A stretch of 64,000 bases of DNA from Rhizobium jaguaris (GTDB taxonomy: Bacteria > Pseudomonadota > Alphaproteobacteria > Rhizobiales > Rhizobiaceae), in NCBI RefSeq assembly GCF_003627755.1, contig NZ_CP032694.1:549501-613500 (forward strand), written 5' to 3'. Below, piece by piece: positions 33,208 to 42,843 of this stretch. The stretch's first letter is position 1. The number at the start of each line of letters is the position of its first letter. The notes beneath the pieces were generated by a model, which searched no databases, was not told where the DNA came from, and saw only the letters and a program-made list of their open reading frames with translations. A program made the translations under genes and the position numbers.

Positions 33208-33624
33208 TCATAGGCCCCAGATCCGGGGTTCGGCGCATTCCAGGCTGTTGCCGGCCGGATCGCGGAAATAGATCGAGCGGCCGCCGTTCGGCCAATGAAA
33301 ATCGGCCTCGATCGCGACGCCGGCGGCCTTCAGCTTTTGGGCCATCGCTTCGATATCGTTGCCACTGACCCGGAAGCAGACGTGACCGTGGCCTTTCGTG
33401 CCATGCGGCGGCACCGGCAAGGAACTCGATTCCGGCGGCTTCACCGTCTCATTACTGTTGAAGATCAATAGCACGCCCGGTCCGCAGCGATAGAAGACGT
33501 GACGGTTACCGGCGCGCGTGATCTTCTCCAGCTCGAGAACGCCGCCATAAAAGGCCTCGGCCGCATCCAAATCATTGGCATAGAGTGCGGTTTCAAGGAT
33601 ACTTTCGATTGTCGCATTGCTCAT
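33208..33624 (-). CDS. VOC (glyoxalase/bleomycin-resistance fold) protein
   Basis: 138 residues. [24 protein letters not shown] starts the first module and [24 protein letters not shown] ends the second, with metal-ligand candidates His (GHGHVCFRV) and Glu near 131. Similar to fosfomycin-resistance/glyoxalase-type small VOC proteins, with no specific substrate evident. It is the first gene of a likely rdgB-hemW operon. Two REP-like elements lie directly upstream. Confidence 0.88.
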   Translation of the reverse strand: MSNATIESILETALYANDLDAAEAFYGGVLELEKITRAGNRHVFYRCGPGVLLIFNSNETVKPPESSSLPVPPHGTKGHGHVCFRVSGNDIEAMAQKLKAAGVAIEADFHWPNGGRSIYFRDPAGNSLECAEPRIWGL

Positions 33625-33631
33625 CGAGTTG

Positions 33632-33673
33632 GCCCCTCGCCCTAGCCCTCTCCCCGCTCGCGGGGCGAGGGGG
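33632..33673. repeat. REP-like palindromic element A
   Basis: GCCCCTCGCCCTAGCC, then CTCTCCCCGC-TC-GCGGGGCGAGGGG: strong GC hairpin. Near-identical to the element at 63613-63654 (CCTAACC for CCTAGCC). Confidence 0.8.
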
Positions 33674-33736
33674 CGACCTCATATATGGACGCCTCCCGAT
33701 TCCCACGAAGCTGAGGGACGACGGCAGGCGCGTCTT

Positions 33737-33790
33737 GCCCTTCTCCCCGTGAAAACGGGGAGAAGGTGGCCGATAGGCCGGATGAGGGGC
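33737..33790. repeat. REP-like palindromic element B
   Basis: CCCTTCTCCCCGT-GAAA-ACGGGGAGAAGG hairpin followed by TGGCCGATAGGCCGGATGAGGGGC. Opposite orientation to element A. Counterpart of the element at 63440-63512. Confidence 0.75.
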
Positions 33791-33820
33791 AAGCTGCACA
33801 CTCCGCATTTGCTGATATCC

Positions 33821-34537
33821 TCAGGCAATCGCCTGCTTCTGCAGCTCCACCAGTTCGGCAATGCCGTTCTTGGCGAGATGCATCAGGGTGGTAAATTCCT
33901 CTTCGCTGAAGGGTGTTCCTTCCGCAGTGCCCTGGATTTCGACGATGCCGCCGGCGCCGGTCATGACGAAGTTGGCGTCGGTCTCGGCCGACGAGTCTTC
34001 GAGATAGTCGAGGTCGATCACCGGTTGGCCTGCGAAGATGCCGCAGGAAATCGCGGCGATATGATCCTTCAGGACACGGTCCGTCTTGATCATGTTGCGG
34101 TTTTCCATCCACTTCAGGCAGTCGTAAAGCGCGATCCAGCCGCCGGTGATCGAGGCCGTGCGGGTGCCGCCGTCGGCCTGGATGACGTCGCAGTCGAGCG
34201 TGATCTGGCGTTCGCCGAGCGCCTGCAGGTCGACGACGGCGCGCAGTGACCGGCCGATGAGGCGCTGGATCTCCTGCGTGCGGCCGCCCTGCTTGCCTGA
34301 GGCGGCTTCGCGCTTCATGCGTTCGCCGGTGGCGCGCGGCAGCATGCCGTATTCGGCCGTGATCCAGCCCTTGCCGCTATTGCGGAGCCATGGTGGCGTT
34401 TTTTCTTCCAGGCTTGCCGTGCAGAGCACATGCGTGTCGCCGAACTTGACCAGGCACGAGCCTTCCGCATGCTTGGAAAAATTGCGCTCGAATGACACCT
34501 TGCGCATCTGGTCGGTTTTTCTGCCTGAAGGCCGCAT
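33821..34537 (-). CDS. rph: Ribonuclease PH
   Basis: 238 residues, the usual length, starting [79 protein letters not shown] contains the substrate-phosphate arginines, and [17 protein letters not shown] plus [20 protein letters not shown] are family signatures. It trims tRNA 3' ends phosphorolytically. It is divergent from hrcA, the common alphaproteobacterial arrangement. Confidence 0.97.
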   Translation of the reverse strand: MRPSGRKTDQMRKVSFERNFSKHAEGSCLVKFGDTHVLCTASLEEKTPPWLRNSGKGWITAEYGMLPRATGERMKREAASGKQGGRTQEIQRLIGRSLRAVVDLQALGERQITLDCDVIQADGGTRTASITGGWIALYDCLKWMENRNMIKTDRVLKDHIAAISCGIFAGQPVIDLDYLEDSSAETDANFVMTGAGGIVEIQGTAEGTPFSEEEFTTLMHLAKNGIAELVELQKQAIA

Positions 34538-34629
34538 TCCACTCTCCTGAACGTTTATCGACCGCTTCTACGATCCATAGGCGGCTTTTGCAAAGGAAAA
34601 GCAGGATGAAGCGCCTCGTTTTGGCACCA

Positions 34630-34658
34630 TTGACATTTTTCCCTTTTGCCATTGCTAA
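34630..34658 (+). promoter_or_regulatory. Promoter candidate for hrcA
   Basis: TTGACA (34630-34635), 17 bases, TGCTAA (34653-34658), about 50 bp before the preferred hrcA start. The -35 is perfect, the -10 weak. I see no CIRCE inverted repeat here. Confidence 0.5.
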
Positions 34659-34708
34659 CCGAATGATTATATTTGACTAAGGCTCAACAGAACGGGTTTG
34701 ACAGCGAA

Positions 34709-35797
34709 ATGGGGTTCACGACATCGTCGGTTTCGGATGCCATTGCCGCGCTGGACGAACGCTCGAAGGAAATCTTCCGCCGTATCGTCGAAAGTTATCT
34801 TGAGAATGGCGAACCGCTCGGCTCGCGCAATCTCTCGCGCCTGCTTCCCATGTCCTTGTCGCCAGCCTCCGTGCGCAATGTCATGAGCGACCTGGAAGAG
34901 CTTGGTCTGATTTATTCGCCGCATATCAGTGCTGGCCGCCTGCCAACGCAGGTCGGCCTGCGCTTTTTCGTGGATGCCTTCATGCAGGTCGGCGATCTCT
35001 CGGCGGAAGACCGCGCCACCATCGACCGTCAGGTGCGCGGCAGCAATCGCGCTCAGCCCATTGAATCGGTCATGACCGAGGCGAGCCGCATGCTTTCGGG
35101 CATTTCCCGCGGCGCCGGACTGGTGATCACCTCCAAGAGCGATCCGATACTGAAGCACGTCGAATTCATCCGGCTGGAGCCGACCAAGGCGCTCGCCGTG
35201 CTCGTCGGCGACCACGACCAGGTGGAAAACCGCATTATCGAATTGCCGGCCGGCGTTACCTCATCGCAGCTCACGGAAGCGGCGAATTTCCTCAACGCCC
35301 ATATGACAGGCCAGACCCTGCCCGAGCTGCGCCGCCAGCTGCAGACGCTGAAGGAGAACGTGCGCCAGGAACTGGATACGCTGTCACGTGTGCTCGTCGA
35401 ACGCGGCATCGCCGTCTGGTCGGGCGATGGCGATGACGGCAAGCCGACGCAGCTTATCGTGCGCGGCCGCGCCAATCTGCTGGCCGAAGTGGGGGGAGCT
35501 GAGGATCTGGACCGGCTTCGCCTGTTGTTCGACGATCTGGAGAAGAAGGACAGTCTGATCGAGATCCTGAACCTCGCCGAAAGCGGACCGGGCGTGCGCA
35601 TCTTCATCGGCTCGGAAAACAAGCTCTTTTCGCTCTCCGGTTCCTCGCTGATCGTTGCACCTTATCGCGATGACGATGACCGGATCATCGGCGCCGTCGG
35701 CGTCATCGGCCCGACGCGGCTGAATTACGCACGCATCGTGCCGATGGTGGACTATACCGCCCAACTGATTTCCAGGCTGTCGCGGCCGGGGATGTGA
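34709..35797 (+). CDS. hrcA: Heat-inducible transcription repressor HrcA
   Basis: 362 residues from ATG 34709; an in-frame TTG at 34673 would add 12. The N-terminal winged helix ([54 protein letters not shown]...[10 protein letters not shown]) and the GAF-like core with the inserted dimerization domain are complete, ending [17 protein letters not shown]. HrcA binds CIRCE operators of groE and related operons. It is grouped with rph and grpE as in many Alphaproteobacteria. Confidence 0.96.
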   Translation: MGFTTSSVSDAIAALDERSKEIFRRIVESYLENGEPLGSRNLSRLLPMSLSPASVRNVMSDLEELGLIYSPHISAGRLPTQVGLRFFVDAFMQVGDLSAEDRATIDRQVRGSNRAQPIESVMTEASRMLSGISRGAGLVITSKSDPILKHVEFIRLEPTKALAVLVGDHDQVENRIIELPAGVTSSQLTEAANFLNAHMTGQTLPELRRQLQTLKENVRQELDTLSRVLVERGIAVWSGDGDDGKPTQLIVRGRANLLAEVGGAEDLDRLRLLFDDLEKKDSLIEILNLAESGPGVRIFIGSENKLFSLSGSSLIVAPYRDDDDRIIGAVGVIGPTRLNYARIVPMVDYTAQLISRLSRPGM

Positions 35798-35846
35798 CGA
35801 GAAGCGGCTGCAGAGCGGACGCCAATTTGAACGCACAAAGATCGTT

Positions 35847-36269
35847 TTAGTCGGGAAGCAGGGTTCCCGATCCGCCCATCTCCGCCGGCATGTCTTTTTG
35901 CTTCGGCAGGCCGTCCCTCAGGTGCAGCACGGTGTTCCCGTAGTTGACATGAAGCATCGGCTGGAAGTCGAGCGTGGAAATGATGGCGGCGTAAACGTCG
36001 GTCACGCCCCATAAAGGATGCTCGGTCAGCAGATGGCCGCCGCAAATCTCGCACCATTTGCGCACGCTCTTTTCGCTTCTTTGATAGCCGCGGATGTGAT
36101 CGGCACCCTTGGTCACGTGAACGGCGGCCGGCGGCCAGAGCGAGAAGGCGTTGACCGGCCCCGCGGACCATTCCCGACAGGAGTCGCAATGGCAGTAGCC
36201 CATCGCGGCCGGCTCGCCGTCGACCGCGATTTCCACCGCGCCACAGAAACATTTGCCTGAATAGGACAT
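35847..36269 (-). CDS. GFA-family zinc protein
   Basis: 140 residues. SYSGKCFCGAVEIAV, GYCHCDSCREWSAG and KWCEICGGHLLTEH supply the two zinc-binding Cys sets of the GFA/CENP-V fold. No experimental function can be inferred. It sits alone between convergent hrcA and divergent grpE. A second, unrelated-looking GFA gene is at 10300. Confidence 0.88.
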   Translation of the reverse strand: MSYSGKCFCGAVEIAVDGEPAAMGYCHCDSCREWSAGPVNAFSLWPPAAVHVTKGADHIRGYQRSEKSVRKWCEICGGHLLTEHPLWGVTDVYAAIISTLDFQPMLHVNYGNTVLHLRDGLPKQKDMPAEMGGSGTLLPD

Positions 36270-36490
36270 GGATCATACCTCACGCTGTGTTGAAACGGCG
36301 CCGACTATACCGGGAAAGGCTCTTCGATGGTAGAAGCCCCAACGGGGGAGGCCCATTCACCCGGTTGGTATTCGTGCAAATGCGATGGGATTGCCGGGAA
36401 TCACCTGTTCTTCGCGACAAAGCCTTGATTTTTTCCGGCTAAACCTCGATATCGGGCACATTCAAAAGACAAAGCAATTCGGAGACCGTC

Positions 36491-37132
36491 ATGACCGACG
36501 AAACAACGAAAACCGGACCTGACGCCACGGCGACTGACAATCCCGCGGGCTTTGCGCAAGAGGATGCTGAAACCGTGGAAACGGGCCAGCCCTCACAGCC
36601 GGATCCGGTCGAGCTGCTGAAGGCCGAAAATAGCGATCTTCGCGACCGCTATCTGCGCCTTGCCGCCGAGATGGATAACTTGCGCCGTCGTACCGAGCGC
36701 GACGTCAAGGATGCCAAGTCCTATTCCGTCGCCAGCTTCGCCCGCGACATGCTCGCCGTGTCGGACAATCTGCGCCGCACGCTGGAGGCCATCCCGGCGG
36801 AAGCCCGGGCCGAGGCCGATGCTGGCCTGAAGACGCTAATCGAAGGCGTGGAGATGACCGAGCGTTCCATGCTGTCGGCCTTAGAGCGCCATGGTGTCCG
36901 TCAGATCGAGCCTGTCGGCCAGAAGTTCGATCCCAACTTCCATCAGGCAATGTTCGAGGTCCCGAACACCGAAGTGCCGAACAATACGGTCGTGCAGGTG
37001 GTGCAGGCCGGCTTCGTCATCGGTGAGCGCGTTCTGCGTCCGGCGATGGTCGGCGTTGCCAAGGGCGGCCCGAAGGTTGCCGAGATTTCCGAACCGGGCG
37101 CCAACAGCCCGTTCGACGAAAAAGACGCCTGA
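36491..37132 (+). CDS. grpE: DnaK nucleotide exchange factor GrpE
   Basis: 213 residues: an acidic disordered N-terminus (about 1-45), a long dimerization helix ([38 protein letters not shown]), and the C-terminal beta domain with [47 protein letters not shown] lies before the ATG. GrpE releases ADP from DnaK. A strong bidirectional hairpin terminator follows. Confidence 0.97.
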   Translation: MTDETTKTGPDATATDNPAGFAQEDAETVETGQPSQPDPVELLKAENSDLRDRYLRLAAEMDNLRRRTERDVKDAKSYSVASFARDMLAVSDNLRRTLEAIPAEARAEADAGLKTLIEGVEMTERSMLSALERHGVRQIEPVGQKFDPNFHQAMFEVPNTEVPNNTVVQVVQAGFVIGERVLRPAMVGVAKGGPKVAEISEPGANSPFDEKDA

Positions 37133-37156
37133 GCCTCAAGCCGTGTATAAAAAGCC

Positions 37157-37186
37157 AGAGCCGGATGACCCTGGTCGTCCGGCTCT
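37157..37186. terminator. Bidirectional terminator between grpE and ptsN
   Basis: AGAGCCGGATGACC-CT-GGTCGTCCGGCTCT: a 14-bp stem with one G-T wobble. TTGCTTTG follows on the plus strand and TTTTTATA on the minus strand, so it can end both converging transcripts. Confidence 0.85.
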
Positions 37187-37219
37187 TGCTTTGTCCGCGT
37201 TTGAGTTCGGGTCGATCCG

Positions 37220-37684
37220 TTAGGCTGCGTTGGACGCCTGCTCTTCGTTGAGGAAAGCATAGATTGCCGAGGCCGATTCCGTGGCGCGCAGCTTGGCGAC
37301 GAGATCTTGGTCACGCAGCACGCGGGCAATACGCGACAGCGCCTTTAGATGGTCTGCGCCGGCGCCTTCGGGAGCGAGTAGCAGGAAGACGAGGTCGACG
37401 GGTTGGTCGTCCAGTGCCTCGAAATCAACCGGTACTTCCAGACGCGCGAAAATACCGATGATGGATTTGATGCTGGTGAGCTTGCCGTGGGGAATGGCGA
37501 TGCCGTTGCCGACGCCCGTGGAGCCCAGGCGCTCGCGCTGCAACACGACGTCGAAAATCTCGCGCTCGGGCAGTCCGGTCAATTTGGAGGCCTTGGCTGC
37601 CAGCTCCTGAAGCAATTGTTTTTTGGAATTTGCCCTCAAGGCGGGGATGATCGCATCTTGGTGCAGCAAATCTGCCAATGCCAT
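37220..37684 (-). CDS. ptsN: PTS IIA-like nitrogen-regulatory protein (EIIA-Ntr)
   Basis: 154 residues of the PTS EIIA fructose/Ntr type. The phosphorylated histidine is in GNGIAIPHGK (about 62-71), and FLLLAPEGAGADHLKALSRIARVLRD is the conserved second half. EIIA-Ntr receives phosphate from PtsP/NPr and adjusts potassium and nitrogen regulators. It lies after hpf on the same strand, 86 bp apart, in the classical rpoN-hpf-ptsN cluster. Confidence 0.96.
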   Translation of the reverse strand: MALADLLHQDAIIPALRANSKKQLLQELAAKASKLTGLPEREIFDVVLQRERLGSTGVGNGIAIPHGKLTSIKSIIGIFARLEVPVDFEALDDQPVDLVFLLLAPEGAGADHLKALSRIARVLRDQDLVAKLRATESASAIYAFLNEEQASNAA

Positions 37685-37770
37685 TCTCTTTATCCTTCGT
37701 GTCGCCGAGATCCGATAACGGAGGAGCGGCGGCCGGCTGATTGTGTGGAGCCGCCGCTCATCTTCTTTTC

Positions 37771-38346
37771 TCAGCCTTTGATATTGGCTGCGTCGATCCA
37801 GCCAATGTTGCCGTCCTGACGACGGTAAACGATGTTCAAATGTTCTTTGCCGGGGCTGCGGAAGAGCAGCAGCGGCTCGTCGGTCATGTCGAGCGCCATC
37901 ACGGCGGTCGCGACCGACATGGTCTTCAGCTGTTTCGTGCTTTCAGCGACGATCGCCGGCGCGAAATCGGCAGGGACTTCATCCTCGTCATCCGGTACGC
38001 CGTCCATGACGGTATAGGCGACCTCAGCGAGGCCGTTTGTGTGGTTGCCGGCCTGATGATCCTTCAGCTTACGCTTATAGCGGCGCAGGCGCTTTTCGAT
38101 CCGTTCGGACGCTGCATCAAAAGCCAATTGCGGATCCATCGCCTCTCCGGCGGCATGCAGAACGACGCCACTGTCGAGATGAAGTTTGCAATCGGCCGCG
38201 AAGCGGGAACTGGATTTCTGTACCGTCACCTGGCCTGAATACCCCCCGTCGAAGTATTTCGTAACGGCCGTTCCGATCTGGTCTTCAATCCGTTGGCGGA
38301 AGGAGTCACCAATTTCCATATGTTTCCCGGAGACACGCACACTCAT
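37771..38346 (-). CDS. hpf: Long-form ribosome hibernation-promoting factor
   Basis: 191 residues: N-terminal HPF/YfiA domain (about 1-105; MSVRVSGKHMEIGDSFRQRIEDQI, basic EKRLRRYKRKLKDH helix) and a C-terminal dimerization domain (about 130-190; PAIVAESTKQLKTMSVATAVMALDMTDEPLLLFRS). Long HPF dimerizes 70S ribosomes in stationary phase. Between rpoN and ptsN as expected. Confidence 0.95.
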   Translation of the reverse strand: MSVRVSGKHMEIGDSFRQRIEDQIGTAVTKYFDGGYSGQVTVQKSSSRFAADCKLHLDSGVVLHAAGEAMDPQLAFDAASERIEKRLRRYKRKLKDHQAGNHTNGLAEVAYTVMDGVPDDEDEVPADFAPAIVAESTKQLKTMSVATAVMALDMTDEPLLLFRSPGKEHLNIVYRRQDGNIGWIDAANIKG

Positions 38347-38595
38347 GGAGTTTCCCTTCTTGTCGTGGTTATTGCGCGTATCAGTTTACGCCAAGCCTCA
38401 AGCTCATCCAAGCACTTCACGCGGTCAAAGACAAATTGCCTTTGTCAGGCACCTTGGGGATGATGGGGATAAGTTCATGGCAGTGATGTCCTGCAACGAT
38501 TGCGGCGGGCTTCTAGCCCCGCCACATCGGAAAGTCAACTGAATCTTAAGGATCCGTTAGCGGATTCGCAGTCTGCGGTTGCGCCTGAGCAATTG

Positions 38596-40152
38596 CTAAA
38601 AGCTGGCGACTTTTGCCAATGCGCGCTTCTCCCGGCGACGCTGTACGGAGGAGGGGATGTTCATCGCCTCGCGATATTTCGCAACCGTGCGGCGAGCAAG
38701 CTCGATGCCGCCCTTCTTTAGCGTATCAACGATATCGTCGTCGGAGAGGACAGCGTCCGGGCTCTCGTGCGAGATCAGCAGGCGGATCTTATGACGCACC
38801 GCTTCGGCGGAATGGCTGTCGCCACCCTCGACGGCGCCGATCGAGACGGTGAAGAAATATTTGAGTTCGAACAGGCCGCGCGGCGTCAGCATGTATTTGT
38901 TCGAGGTCACGCGGCTGACGGTCGACTCATGCATCTTGATGGCGTCCGCCACGGTCTTCAGATTGAGCGGGCGCAGATGATCTACGCCGTACATCAGGAA
39001 AGCGTCCTGCTGCCGGACGATCTCGCTCGCCACCTTCATGATCGTCTTGGCGCGCTGATCGAGGCTGCGCGTCAACCAATTGGCATTCTGCAGGCATTCC
39101 GAGAGGAAGGCATGATCCTGGCTGGTCTTGGAGACGGAGGCGAAATAGGACTGGCTCACCAGGACGCGTGGCAGCGTATCGGGATTGAGTTCCACCAGCC
39201 AGCCTCCGTCGGAGGAGGGGCGCACGACGATGTCCGGCATGATGGCCTCGGACATGCCGGTCTCGAAGCCGCTGCCGGGTTTCGGGTTCAACTGGCGGAT
39301 CTCCGCCATCATGTCGAGCAGATCTTCCTCATCGACACCGCAGAGCCGCTTCAAGGTCGCGAAATCGCGCCGGGCGAGAAGTTCGAGGTTCTGGATCAGC
39401 CGTTCCATGGCCGGATCGAAACGATCCTTCTGCCGAAGCTGGATCGACAGGCACTCGCTGAGGGAACGGGCAAAGACGCCGGGAGGGTCGAGCAACTGAA
39501 GTGTGCCGAGCACGCGCTCGACATCCGCAGGGGTGGCGCCGAGGCGCTCTGCGGTTTCGCCCAAATCGGCCTGCAGATAGCCGGCATCGTCGAGCTGGTC
39601 GACGAGATACTGGGCAATCAGCCGATCGGCCATATTGGGCAGGGAAAAGGGAATCTGTTCGTTCAAGTGGTCGCGCAGCGAAATCTGGCCGGCGACGAAA
39701 TCATCGAGATCGTAGCTTTCACCGGCTTCGCCGCCCGGCATGGATTTCCACTGGCTGAGCAGTTCCGGTGCATCCGCGCGCTGCGGGTTGCCGTCGTCGG
39801 GAAAGACATTGCTGAAGTTGGTATCGAGCTCGTCGTTCAGCCGGTCGGCATGACCAGTATTCTCGCTCTCGTACCAATCGCTCGTCAGTTCGCCGCTGTT
39901 GCGGTCGAAACCATCATCGCCGCTCTCCTCCGAAGCATCGAATCTTTCGTCCTTCGCCTCGCGATCGCCGCTGCTGCCTATATCCTCGTCATTTGACGTA
40001 AATTCGAGCAGCGGATTTTTTTCGACTTCCTGAGCGATGAATTGGGTCAGTTCAAAATGCGTCATTTGCAGCAACTGGATGGATTGCATCAGTTGCGGTG
40101 TCATCACCAGGCTTTGGCTTTGGCGCAGGAAAAGATTGGCCGATAATGCCAT
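38596..40152 (-). CDS. rpoN: RNA polymerase sigma-54 factor
   Basis: 518 residues. The N-terminal activator-interacting region (LFLRQSQSLVMTPQLMQSIQLLQMTHFELTQFIAQEVEKNPLLE) is followed by an acidic region II, the core-binding domain (about 150-330), the helix-turn-helix LKTVADAIKMHESTVSRVTSNKYM, and the RpoN box ARRTVAKYREAMNIPSSVQRR at the C-terminus. Needed for nitrogen, dicarboxylate and nif/fix gene expression in rhizobia. It follows lptB by 190 bp in the lpt-rpoN cluster. Confidence 0.98.
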   Translation of the reverse strand: MALSANLFLRQSQSLVMTPQLMQSIQLLQMTHFELTQFIAQEVEKNPLLEFTSNDEDIGSSGDREAKDERFDASEESGDDGFDRNSGELTSDWYESENTGHADRLNDELDTNFSNVFPDDGNPQRADAPELLSQWKSMPGGEAGESYDLDDFVAGQISLRDHLNEQIPFSLPNMADRLIAQYLVDQLDDAGYLQADLGETAERLGATPADVERVLGTLQLLDPPGVFARSLSECLSIQLRQKDRFDPAMERLIQNLELLARRDFATLKRLCGVDEEDLLDMMAEIRQLNPKPGSGFETGMSEAIMPDIVVRPSSDGGWLVELNPDTLPRVLVSQSYFASVSKTSQDHAFLSECLQNANWLTRSLDQRAKTIMKVASEIVRQQDAFLMYGVDHLRPLNLKTVADAIKMHESTVSRVTSNKYMLTPRGLFELKYFFTVSIGAVEGGDSHSAEAVRHKIRLLISHESPDAVLSDDDIVDTLKKGGIELARRTVAKYREAMNIPSSVQRRREKRALAKVASF

Positions 40153-40345
40153 GGCGGACGCGAGACTCCCCTTGATCTCTTCGGGAATCCGCGTTTTCCA
40201 TTAAGAAATACCCGCAAATTCCAACTGGCCCAAAAATTGCTTTTTTATTGGGTTTGGTCAAGCGGAACTGTGACGGGACGATGAATTTCCGAGGCGTCGC
40301 GCCTTCTGGTAAGGCACGGAGACGCCGCGGCTCAACCTAAGCTCA

Positions 40346-41005
40346 TCAAAGACTGAAATTGTCGCCGAGATAGAGCTTGCGCACCTCCGGATTGCTGACG
40401 ATGTCGTTGGCCCTGCCATGGGTCAGCACTTCGCCGGCGTGGATGATATAGGCGCGGTCGATCAGACCGAGCGTCTCACGGACGTTATGGTCCGTGATCA
40501 GCACGCCGATGCCGCGCGCCGTCAGGTGATGCACGAGGTTCTGGATGTCGGCGACCGAGATCGGGTCGACGCCGGCAAAGGGTTCGTCGAGCAGCATGAA
40601 GGTCGGATCAGTGGCCAATGCGCGGGCGATTTCCAGACGTCGCCGCTCGCCGCCCGAAAGAGCGATCGCCGGCACCGTACGCAGATTGCGGATGTGGAAT
40701 TCCTCCAGCAGCTCGTCGATCTTCCGCTCTCGCTTGTTCTTGTCCTTTTCATGGACTTCGAGCACGGCGCGGATGTTCTCCTCCACCGTAAGGCCACGGA
40801 AGATCGAAGCTTCCTGCGGCAGATAGCCGACCCCAAGGCGAGCGCGACGGTACATCGGCATCGACGTGACATTGTTGCCGTCGATCTCAATCGTGCCTTC
40901 ATCGACCGGTACCAGCCCGGTGATCATGTAGAAGCAGGTCGTCTTGCCCGCGCCGTTCGGCCCGAGCAGGCCAACAGCCTCGCCGCGCCGCACGACAAGC
41001 GACAC
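40346..41005 (-). CDS. lptB: LPS export ABC transporter ATP-binding protein (5' end ambiguous)
   Basis: The stretch from GTG 41005 encodes 219 residues with Walker A GLLGPNGAGKTT, Q-loop YLPQEASIF, ABC signature LSGGERRRLEIARAL, Walker B FMLLDEPFAGVDP and the switch His in TDHNVRE. LptB powers LPS transport with LptFG. The frame stays open upstream to the lptA stop (41173-41171) and encodes the conserved first strand LIARGLTKTYRTRRVVNGVS, so the real protein is longer; yet no ATG, GTG or TTG exists in that extension. A run of six C on the minus strand (41135-41140) would, if seven, join it to GTG 41158. The gene may be frameshifted or use a rare start. Confidence 0.85.
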   Translation of the reverse strand: MSLVVRRGEAVGLLGPNGAGKTTCFYMITGLVPVDEGTIEIDGNNVTSMPMYRRARLGVGYLPQEASIFRGLTVEENIRAVLEVHEKDKNKRERKIDELLEEFHIRNLRTVPAIALSGGERRRLEIARALATDPTFMLLDEPFAGVDPISVADIQNLVHHLTARGIGVLITDHNVRETLGLIDRAYIIHAGEVLTHGRANDIVSNPEVRKLYLGDNFSL

Positions 41006-41170
41006 GCCGTTGACGACGCGCCGTGTGCGGTAGGTCTTGGTCAGGCCGCGCGCGATCAGGGTGCCCTGATAGCGCGCTTTGTCCGCGGTCGGCGCGCCGG
41101 AAGTCGCAGAGGTCGATCCGGGCGTGCCGGGCAGGGGGGTGTGGTCGATATCGTCACGAGGAGACCGGGA

Positions 41171-41833
41171 TCAGTTCTTTTTTTGCTGTTGCTGCTGCAC
41201 TTGCTGCGACTTCGGATCGAGCTGGATCTGGACGCGGCCCCCGCAGGCATCCAATTGCGCTTCGCCCGTGGCCATATGCACGGTGAGCTGACAACCCGTG
41301 AAAACGTTCGGCCCGTCGGTCAGTACAACCTTCTGGCCCTTGAGTATGGCAAGCTGGTTGGCCATGTCGAAGGAGCCGTCGTCAGCCGTTGCCGTCTGCG
41401 TGCCCGAGACCAGGTAGACTTTGTCGGTGACCAGAATGTGATCGATGTCGGCATCGCCGGAGACCAGCGACTGGTTCTGCTGCTTGGCAGCGGTTGTGAC
41501 CGGATTTTCGGTTGCCGGCTTGGCATTGGCATCGGCAGGCTGCTTCTTCTTGTAGAAGACTGTCATCTTGCCTGCCTGCATCGTCGTGGTGCCTTGGACG
41601 ACCTTGACGTTGCCGGTGAATACCGCCTGGCTTTCCGCATCGTGGATCTCCAGCTTGTCGCTTTCGATCTGGATCGGCTGATCCTTGGAAAGCTTCAGGC
41701 CGGGCATATTGCTCGTCGTCGCCTGGGCGCCGGCTTCAGTTGCCACAAAAATTGCAAGTGCGCTAAGCGCGCAGAAAAGGCCCGCCTTGCGCAGACCGGA
41801 ATTGAAAAGGGAATGTCGCCAATCGTTTGTCAT
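41171..41833 (-). CDS. lptA: LPS transport periplasmic protein LptA
   Basis: 220 residues. A signal peptide (basic start, then AGLFCALSALAIFVATEAGAQA) precedes an OstA/LptA beta-jellyroll (IQIESDKLEIHDAESQAVFTGNVKVVQGTTTMQAGKMTVFY...). The C-terminus is glutamine-rich. It forms the periplasmic LPS bridge between LptC and LptD. Its start lies 71 bases inside the end of lptC. The rhizobial lptC-lptA-lptB-rpoN order is kept. Confidence 0.94.
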   Translation of the reverse strand: MTNDWRHSLFNSGLRKAGLFCALSALAIFVATEAGAQATTSNMPGLKLSKDQPIQIESDKLEIHDAESQAVFTGNVKVVQGTTTMQAGKMTVFYKKKQPADANAKPATENPVTTAAKQQNQSLVSGDADIDHILVTDKVYLVSGTQTATADDGSFDMANQLAILKGQKVVLTDGPNVFTGCQLTVHMATGEAQLDACGGRVQIQLDPKSQQVQQQQQKKN

Positions 41834-42515
41834 GAACCGCCCGGCTGTTGCTCGCTAGCTGAATTATGGAGTGGGCTGGCTCGATATGCATCCGAACCTG
41901 CCCGTCGAATTCGATTACGCTTCCCTTATCCGTCATCTTGAGCGACTGTGCAACAACCGACATGCCTCCTCGGTATATTGCAACCTGATCCTGGCTGGAT
42001 AGGTCGCCCTTCTTCACATCGAGGAATGCTGTCTCGAATTCGGCGCGCAAACCGTTGTCCATCAGGATGGTGAAGGGCGCGGTGAGCTTCAGCGTGTCGG
42101 CCTGGCGGTCGAAATCTGCGCTCTGGGCTGTCACATGCGCGATCACCTGGTTGTTGACCGGCATCGAGGCCTTGATGGTTTTGAGCGTGATCATATTGGG
42201 ATTCTTGATGTCCTGCAGCGCCTTTTCCGCGAGCAGGGAATAGTTGATGCCGTCCTTGTTACGGCCGGCGATGGCCGGACGCTCCATCACGACCTTGCCG
42301 TCCTCGATCTTCGCGCCTTCGATCTGAATGTTCTCCGGCAGATATGCGCGCACGACCGACACCGCGATGAAGATCAGCGAGATGATCACTGCGGCCACCG
42401 GAAGCAAAATCCTCAGTCTTCTCACGCGCGCAGAATGAAAGATCGCGTCCTTATACGCGTTTCTTCCCTGCTCGGCGCTGATCGGTTGCCCGGAAGTCTC
42501 GATGGTATTGAGCAT
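41763..42515 (-). CDS. lptC: LPS export system protein LptC
   Basis: 250 residues from ATG 42515. One N-terminal membrane helix (RILLPVAAVIISLIFIAVSVVRAYL, about 36-60) and an LptC periplasmic jellyroll (IEGAKIEDGKVVMERPAIAGRNKDG ... QVRMHIEP). The last 30 residues, in the part that overlaps lptA, show no family pattern. The frame is open for a further 390 bases upstream but that part resembles no protein I know. LptC anchors the LPS bridge at the inner membrane. Confidence 0.88.
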   Translation of the reverse strand: MLNTIETSGQPISAEQGRNAYKDAIFHSARVRRLRILLPVAAVIISLIFIAVSVVRAYLPENIQIEGAKIEDGKVVMERPAIAGRNKDGINYSLLAEKALQDIKNPNMITLKTIKASMPVNNQVIAHVTAQSADFDRQADTLKLTAPFTILMDNGLRAEFETAFLDVKKGDLSSQDQVAIYRGGMSVVAQSLKMTDKGSVIEFDGQVRMHIEPAHSIIQLASNSRAVHDKRLATFPFQFRSAQGGPFLRA

Positions 42516-42843
42516 GCAACAGGTCCGTCTTCTCTGTCCCGGAAAAAACACGTTCGAGTCATGCACAGACTGTGCCAACAAGCCTGCCAGATCGTTTCGC
42601 ATTATTGCATTGGCTTGCCAATATGGATTTTTGTCTCCGACAAGCAATTTTAGCAAAAATATAATGGGTGGCGGTTTCGCCCGATCCGCAATCGCCCTAT
42701 CTGACGAAGCGCCGGGCGGAAGGCCTGCAACATAATCCTCAAAAAATTGAAGTGGATTTTTGCCAAGGATTATGCCCGTTTCAAGGTGTTGTATATCCGG
42801 TTCGTCGTATATCCAATTTATGACAGGGGAGAGATAGGGCGTC
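42516..42843. other. Divergent lptC/sppA intergenic region
   Basis: 328 bp with no gene I can support. It contains CATAATCC (42731-42738) and GGATTATG (42767-42774), an 8-bp inverted repeat with a 28-base spacer, and GGGGAGA before the sppA ATG. Promoters for both directions must lie here. A ribonuclease D gene that I would expect upstream of lptC in some rhizobia is not present. Confidence 0.4.
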
